From Burkholderiales bacterium (GTDB taxonomy: Bacteria; Pseudomonadota; Gammaproteobacteria; Burkholderiales; SG8-39), in assembly GCA_025458245.1 (NCBI GenBank), contig JALOSW010000004.1, positions 1-50,294 on the forward strand: a stretch of 50,294 bases of DNA, in the 5' to 3' direction. The position numbers and the translations under genes are program-made. Shown piece after piece: positions 45,670 to 50,294 of this stretch. The notes below the pieces were generated by a model. That model made no database searches, had not been told where the DNA came from, and saw nothing but the letters and a program-made list of their open reading frames with translations. The first letter of the stretch is position 1, and each line of letters opens with the position of its first letter.

Positions 45670-47778
45670 TCAGGTCGTCGGCGCGGCGGCTTCCGCTTCG
45701 GAAACGGCCTTCATCGAAAGGCGGAGACGCCCCTTCTCGTCGGCCTCCAGCACTTTCACTTTCACCTGCTGGCCTTCCTTGAGGAAGTCGGACACGCTGT
45801 TCACGCGCGTGTTCGAGATCTGCGAGATGTGGAGGAGCCCATCCCGTCCGGGCAGCACGCTCACGATGGCACCGAAGTCGAGCAGCTTGAGCACCGTGCC
45901 CTCGTAGACCTTGCCCACCTCGACGTCTGCGGTGATCTCCTGAATGCGCTTCCTGGCGGCCTCGCCGCCTTCGGCCGAAAGGCTCGCGATCGAGATCGTG
46001 CCGTCGTCCGAGATCTCGATGGTGGCGCCGGTCTCCTCCTGGATGCCGCGCACGACCACGCCGCCCTTGCCGATGACGTCGCGGATCTTCTCCGGGTTGA
46101 TCTTGATCTTGATGATGCGCGGCGCGAACGTCGAGATCTCCTGGCGCGGCGCCGTCAGGGCCTGCTGCATCCGGTCGAGGATGTGCATGCGGCCCTCGCG
46201 CGCCTGCGCGAGCGCGACCGCCATGATCTCCTTGGTGATGCCCTCGATCTTGATGTCCATCTGCAGGGCTGTGACGCCGCCCGCGGTGCCGGCGACCTTG
46301 AAGTCCATGTCGCCGAGGTGGTCCTCGTCGCCGAGGATGTCGGACAGCACCGCGAAACGGTTGCCCTCCTTGATGAGGCCCATCGCGATGCCGGCGACCT
46401 GCGCCTTCGTCGGCACCCCGGCGTCCATCAACGCGAGGCTGCCGCCGCAGACGCTCGCCATCGACGAGGATCCGTTCGATTCGGTGATCTCCGATACGAC
46501 GCGGATCGAATAGCCGAATTCCTCGGCGCTCGGCAGAACCGCCGACAGCGCGCGCTTGGCGAGGCGCCCGTGGCCGATTTCGCGGCGCTTCGGCGCACCC
46601 ATGCGGCCGGTCTCGCCGGTCGCGTAGGGAGGCATGTTGTAGTGGAGCATGAAGCGCTCACGGTACTCGCCCGTGATCGCGTCGATGATCTGCTCGTCGC
46701 GGCCGGTGCCGAGCGTGGCGATCACGAGCGCCTGCGTCTCACCGCGGGTGAAGAGCGCCGACCCGTGGGTGCGTGGCAGCACGCCGACCTTGACGCTGAT
46801 CGGACGCACGGTGCGCGTGTCGCGGCCGTCGATGCGCGGCTCGCCGTCGAGGATCTGGCTGCGGACGATCTTCGCCTCGAGCCCGAAGAGGATGTCGCCC
46901 ACCAGGTTGGCGTCCGGGGCGTCGTCGCCGACGAGGGTCGCCGCTTCGACCTTCTTGCGGATTTCGTCGAGGCGCACCTGGCGCGCCTGCTTCTGCTTGA
47001 TGCGATAGGCGTCGCGGAGGTCGGCTTCGGCGAGATCCACGATCCGGCCAACGAGCGACTGGTCCTGAGCCGGCGGCTGCCAGTCCCAGGCGGACTTGCC
47101 CGCCTCGTCAGCGAGTTCGTTGATGGCGCGGATCGCGGCCTGCATCTGTTCGTGGCCGTACACCACGGCGCCGAGCATGACGTCCTCGGAGAGCTCCGCG
47201 GCCTCGGACTCGACCATCAGCACCGCGTGCTCGGTGCCCGCGACGACGAGGTTCAGCTGCGAGGATTTGAGCTGCGACGCGGTCGGGTTGAGCACGTACT
47301 GTCCGTCTAGGTAGGCCACGCGCGCGGCGCCGATCGGGCCGTTGAACGGCACGCCGGAGATCACGAGCGCCGCGGAAACACCGAGCATCGCCGGGATGTC
47401 GCCGTCCACCTCGGGGTTCACCGAGAGCACCGTCGCGACGACCTGCACCTCGTTGTAGAAGCCCTCGGGAAACAGCGGCCGGATCGGCCGGTCGATCAGC
47501 CGCGAGGTGAGCGTGTCCTTCTCGGTCGGACGTCCCTCGCGCTTGAAGAACCCGCCGGGAATGCGGCCCGCGGCGTAGAACTTCTCGACGTAGTCGACGG
47601 TGAGCGGGAAGAACGACTGGCCGGGCTTCGGCTTCTTGGCGGCGACCACCGTGCACAGCACGACGGTGTCGTCCATGTTGACGAGCACGGAGCCGCCAGC
47701 CTGGCGGGCGATCTCGCCGGTCTCGAGCGTTACGGTGTGGGCGCCGTACTGAAAGGACTTGCGGGTCGGGTTAAGCAT
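45670..47778 (-). CDS. pnp: polyribonucleotide nucleotidyltransferase
   Basis: RNase PH domains, KH ([29 protein letters not shown]) and S1 domain. Confidence 0.97.
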   Translation of the reverse strand: MLNPTRKSFQYGAHTVTLETGEIARQAGGSVLVNMDDTVVLCTVVAAKKPKPGQSFFPLTVDYVEKFYAAGRIPGGFFKREGRPTEKDTLTSRLIDRPIRPLFPEGFYNEVQVVATVLSVNPEVDGDIPAMLGVSAALVISGVPFNGPIGAARVAYLDGQYVLNPTASQLKSSQLNLVVAGTEHAVLMVESEAAELSEDVMLGAVVYGHEQMQAAIRAINELADEAGKSAWDWQPPAQDQSLVGRIVDLAEADLRDAYRIKQKQARQVRLDEIRKKVEAATLVGDDAPDANLVGDILFGLEAKIVRSQILDGEPRIDGRDTRTVRPISVKVGVLPRTHGSALFTRGETQALVIATLGTGRDEQIIDAITGEYRERFMLHYNMPPYATGETGRMGAPKRREIGHGRLAKRALSAVLPSAEEFGYSIRVVSEITESNGSSSMASVCGGSLALMDAGVPTKAQVAGIAMGLIKEGNRFAVLSDILGDEDHLGDMDFKVAGTAGGVTALQMDIKIEGITKEIMAVALAQAREGRMHILDRMQQALTAPRQEISTFAPRIIKIKINPEKIRDVIGKGGVVVRGIQEETGATIEISDDGTISIASLSAEGGEAARKRIQEITADVEVGKVYEGTVLKLLDFGAIVSVLPGRDGLLHISQISNTRVNSVSDFLKEGQQVKVKVLEADEKGRLRLSMKAVSEAEAAAPTT

Positions 47779-47874
47779 GAGCACTCCTCAGACGCAGCAC
47801 TCGGGCGCACGCAGCCGCTCCCCTGCGGATGCCGGGAGCGCGGAGCGCATGCGAGTCTCGTGGGTTCGGAAAGA

Positions 47875-47908
47875 GAGACGCCCACCGCATGTTCGGGGTG
47901 GGCGTCTC
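47875..47908 (-). terminator. rpsO-pnp intergenic hairpin (putative terminator/processing hairpin)
   Basis: Perfect 12-bp stem GAGACGCCCACC / GGTGGGCGTCTC, 10-nt loop, followed on the minus strand by TCTTTCC. Confidence 0.65.
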
Positions 47909-47913
47909 CGGGA

Positions 47914-48183
47914 TTACTTGCGCAGGCCGAGCTGTTCGATCAGCTTGCGGTAGCCGTCGGCGTCGGTGCGCTTCAGGTAGTCGAGCAGCTTGCGGCGCTG
48001 GCTCACCATGCGCAGCAGACCGCGGCGCGAGTGGTGATCCTTGACGTTCGCCTTGAAATGATCGGTCAGGCCGTTGATGCGCGCAGTGAGAAGCGCGACT
48101 TGCACCTCGGGCGAGCCGGTGTCGCCCGGCTTGCGCTGATAGGTCTGGAGGATCTGCGCCTTCTGCGCAACGGTCACGGACAT
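47914..48183 (-). CDS. rpsO: 30S ribosomal protein S15
   Basis: [71 protein letters not shown]. Confidence 0.97.
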   Translation of the reverse strand: MSVTVAQKAQILQTYQRKPGDTGSPEVQVALLTARINGLTDHFKANVKDHHSRRGLLRMVSQRRKLLDYLKRTDADGYRKLIEQLGLRK

Positions 48184-48278
48184 GCGTGGTCTCTCTCTGG
48201 TCGGTCTCGTAGGTAAGCCGGGGATTTTACACGAAGTTCTCGGGCCCGGACAAGCCTCGGCGCGGTTTTCCGCCTGCC

Positions 48279-49226
48279 TCACGCGGCAGCCGCGGCCACG
48301 ACCACGCGCCGCGGCTGCAGGCGCCCGTCGGGCAACGCTTCGGCCACGCCGAGGAAGCGCCCGTCCGCATACACCCGGACCGTCCCGCCCGATCGCGCCG
48401 CTGCGGGCACCGCCTGCCCCCGCACGAACGCCTCGGCGAGCGTGGGCGCGAGGCGCACCGCCTCAAGGCGGTCGACGAGGCAGTCGATCGGACGGAGGAC
48501 GCGCTGCCGATTCTCCGGCGCGGCCTCCGCGATCGCATCCAGGGTCACCGCGCAAGCGACGTCGAACGGCCCGATGCCCGTCCGCCGCAGCGCGACGAGG
48601 TGCGCGCCGCAGCCCAGCGCTTCCCCGATCTCCTCTCCGAGCACCCGGACGTACGTTCCCTTGGAGCAACGGACGTCGACCGTGACCTCGTCGCCCGCGA
48701 GATCGCGCCACTCGAGACCGTGGATCGTCACCCGTCTCGGTTCGCGCTCGAGTTCGACGCCGGCGCGCGCGTACTCGTACAACGGGCGTCCCTCCCGCTT
48801 CAGTGCCGAATGCATGGGGGGCACCTGGTCGATCTTGCCGCGAAACGCCGGCAGGGCCGCGTCCAGGCGCGCCGCATCCACGGCCACCGGACGCGTTTCG
48901 AGCACGTGGCCTTCCGAATCGCCGGTCGAGGTGCGGACGCCGAGCTTAAGCCGTGCGGTGTAGGCCTTGTCGGCGTCGAGCAGGTACGCGGAGAACTTCG
49001 TCGCTTCGCCGAAGCAAAGCGGGAGCAGCCCGCTAGCGAGCGGATCGAGCGTGCCGGTATGACCCGCCTTGGCTGCCCCGAAGAGGCGCTTCGCCGACTG
49101 GAGCGCCGCGTTGGAGGTCATCCCGGTCGGCTTGTCGAGGAGCAACACGCCGTCGATGGGGGCGCCGCGGCGCCTGCGTCCGGTCGATGCGCGCGTGCCG
49201 CTGCCCGGAGGCAGCTCACTTCTCAT
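48279..49226 (-). CDS. truB: tRNA pseudouridine(55) synthase TruB
   Basis: [55 protein letters not shown]. Confidence 0.96.
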   Translation of the reverse strand: MRSELPPGSGTRASTGRRRRGAPIDGVLLLDKPTGMTSNAALQSAKRLFGAAKAGHTGTLDPLASGLLPLCFGEATKFSAYLLDADKAYTARLKLGVRTSTGDSEGHVLETRPVAVDAARLDAALPAFRGKIDQVPPMHSALKREGRPLYEYARAGVELEREPRRVTIHGLEWRDLAGDEVTVDVRCSKGTYVRVLGEEIGEALGCGAHLVALRRTGIGPFDVACAVTLDAIAEAAPENRQRVLRPIDCLVDRLEAVRLAPTLAEAFVRGQAVPAAARSGGTVRVYADGRFLGVAEALPDGRLQPRRVVVAAAAA

Positions 49227-49581
49227 CGGGCTTGGCGGTGGCGACGGCCTCGTCGATGAGGTGCGTGAGGCGCACGCCGCGCTCGATCGAAGGGTCGTAC
49301 TCGAAGTGGAGTTCGGGCGTCGAGTGCGTATGCAGACGCTTCCCGAGCAACGACCGCATGTAGCCCGCCGCGCGCCGCAGCCCGGTCAGCGTCTCGTCGC
49401 GCTCGCTCTCCGCGCCAAGCGTCGTCACGAACACCTTCGCGTGCATCAGGTCGGGCGTGACGTTGACGCCGGTGATGGTGACTAAGTGGACGCGCGGATC
49501 GCGCAGCTCGAGGCGGATGATGTCGGAAAGCTCGCGCTGGATCTGGTCGGCGACGCGGTTGCGGCGCTGGGCATTGGCCAT
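49216..49581 (-). CDS. rbfA: 30S ribosome-binding factor RbfA
   Basis: RRNRVADQIQRELSDIIRLELRDPRVHLVTITGVNVTPDLMHAKVFVTTLG. Confidence 0.96.
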   Translation of the reverse strand: MANAQRRNRVADQIQRELSDIIRLELRDPRVHLVTITGVNVTPDLMHAKVFVTTLGAESERDETLTGLRRAAGYMRSLLGKRLHTHSTPELHFEYDPSIERGVRLTHLIDEAVATAKPDEK

Positions 49582-49639
49582 GAGCGTTCTTCCGGTCCGG
49601 CGCGGCGCGCGAACGGCCCCCGCCGTCCGCGCGGTGCGG

Positions 49640-50294
49640 CTACAGCGACCGCGCCACTTCCTGGACTTCGTAGGCTTCGAGCTGATCGCCGACCTGGAGG
49701 TCGTTGTAGTTCTTGAGCGAGAGCCCGCACTCGAACCCGGACTTCACCTCGCGCACGTCGTCCTTGAAGCGCTTGAGCGAGTCGAGCTCACCGTCGAAGA
49801 TGACCACGTTGTCGCGCAGCAGGCGCACGCGCGACGTCCGGCGGACCACGCCGTCGAGCACGTAGCAGCCCGCGACCGTGCCCACCTTCGAGATGCGGAA
49901 CACCTGCCGCACCTCGACGAGGCCGACCGCCTGCTCCTTCTTCTCGGGGGTGAGCATGCCGGAGAGCGCCGCCTTCACCTCGTCGACCGCGTCGTAGATG
50001 ATGTTGTAGTAGCGGATGTCGACGCCCGCGGTTTCCGCGAGCTTGCGCGCCGCGGCATCGGCACGCGTGTTGAAGCCCACGATCACCGCCTTGGAAGCGA
50101 GCGCCAGGTTCACGTCGCTCTCCGTGATCCCGCCGACCGCCGCGTGGATCACGTGCACCTTCACCTCCTCGGTGGAGAGCTTGGTGAGCGCGTGGACGAG
50201 CGCTTCCTGCGAGCCCTGCACGTCGGCCTTGAGCAGGATGTTGAGGACCTTCGCCTCGCCCTCGCCCATCTGGTCGAACATGTTCTCGAGCTTC
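49640..50294 (-). CDS. infB: translation initiation factor IF-2, C-terminal part (runs off window)
   Basis: [64 protein letters not shown]...[24 protein letters not shown]. Confidence 0.97.
   Translation of the reverse strand, partial: KLENMFDQMGEGEAKVLNILLKADVQGSQEALVHALTKLSTEEVKVHVIHAAVGGITESDVNLALASKAVIVGFNTRADAAARKLAETAGVDIRYYNIIYDAVDEVKAALSGMLTPEKKEQAVGLVEVRQVFRISKVGTVAGCYVLDGVVRRTSRVRLLRDNVVIFDGELDSLKRFKDDVREVKSGFECGLSLKNYNDLQVGDQLEAYEVQEVARSL

Noticed and set aside
45829-47310. 493-aa plus-strand ORF opposite pnp
   Set aside because: Antisense artefact; pnp is unambiguous.

Overview
The window is a gene-dense, high-GC bacterial chromosome segment, almost certainly betaproteobacterial, and mostly housekeeping. 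It contains: guaB start / DUF4124 / rnfH-ratA / smpB; ppsA-ppsR; the cell-envelope and translation block rnhB-lpxB-lpxA-fabZ-lpxD-skp-bamA-rseP-dxr-cdsA-uppS-frr-pyrH-tsf-rpsB; map-glnD; def; an MTAP/MTIP-type phosphorylase; hpt; galU-ligA-zipA-smc; dapC-dapD-pilU-like-yffB-dapE-prmB; srkA; dgoK; a tRNA Pro/Arg/His cluster; dksA; and pnp-rpsO-truB-rbfA-infB. The most notable non-housekeeping content is a divergent senA/senB pair (EgtB/SenA-like selenoneine synthase and SenB-like selenosugar synthase) set between rnhB and a TrmH-family methyltransferase. Other items worth a second look: an interrupted ppsA (out-of-frame loss of a conserved 12-13 residue segment); an abnormal dapE 5' end; a 16-unit heptanucleotide array in inverted halves between convergent glnD and def that supplies def's stop codon; an exact 51-bp palindromic direct repeat between divergent rpsB and map; and a structured rpsB leader. 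No CRISPR array, transposase, rRNA or phage gene was seen. All calls come from reading the sequence and supplied translations; no database search was run.
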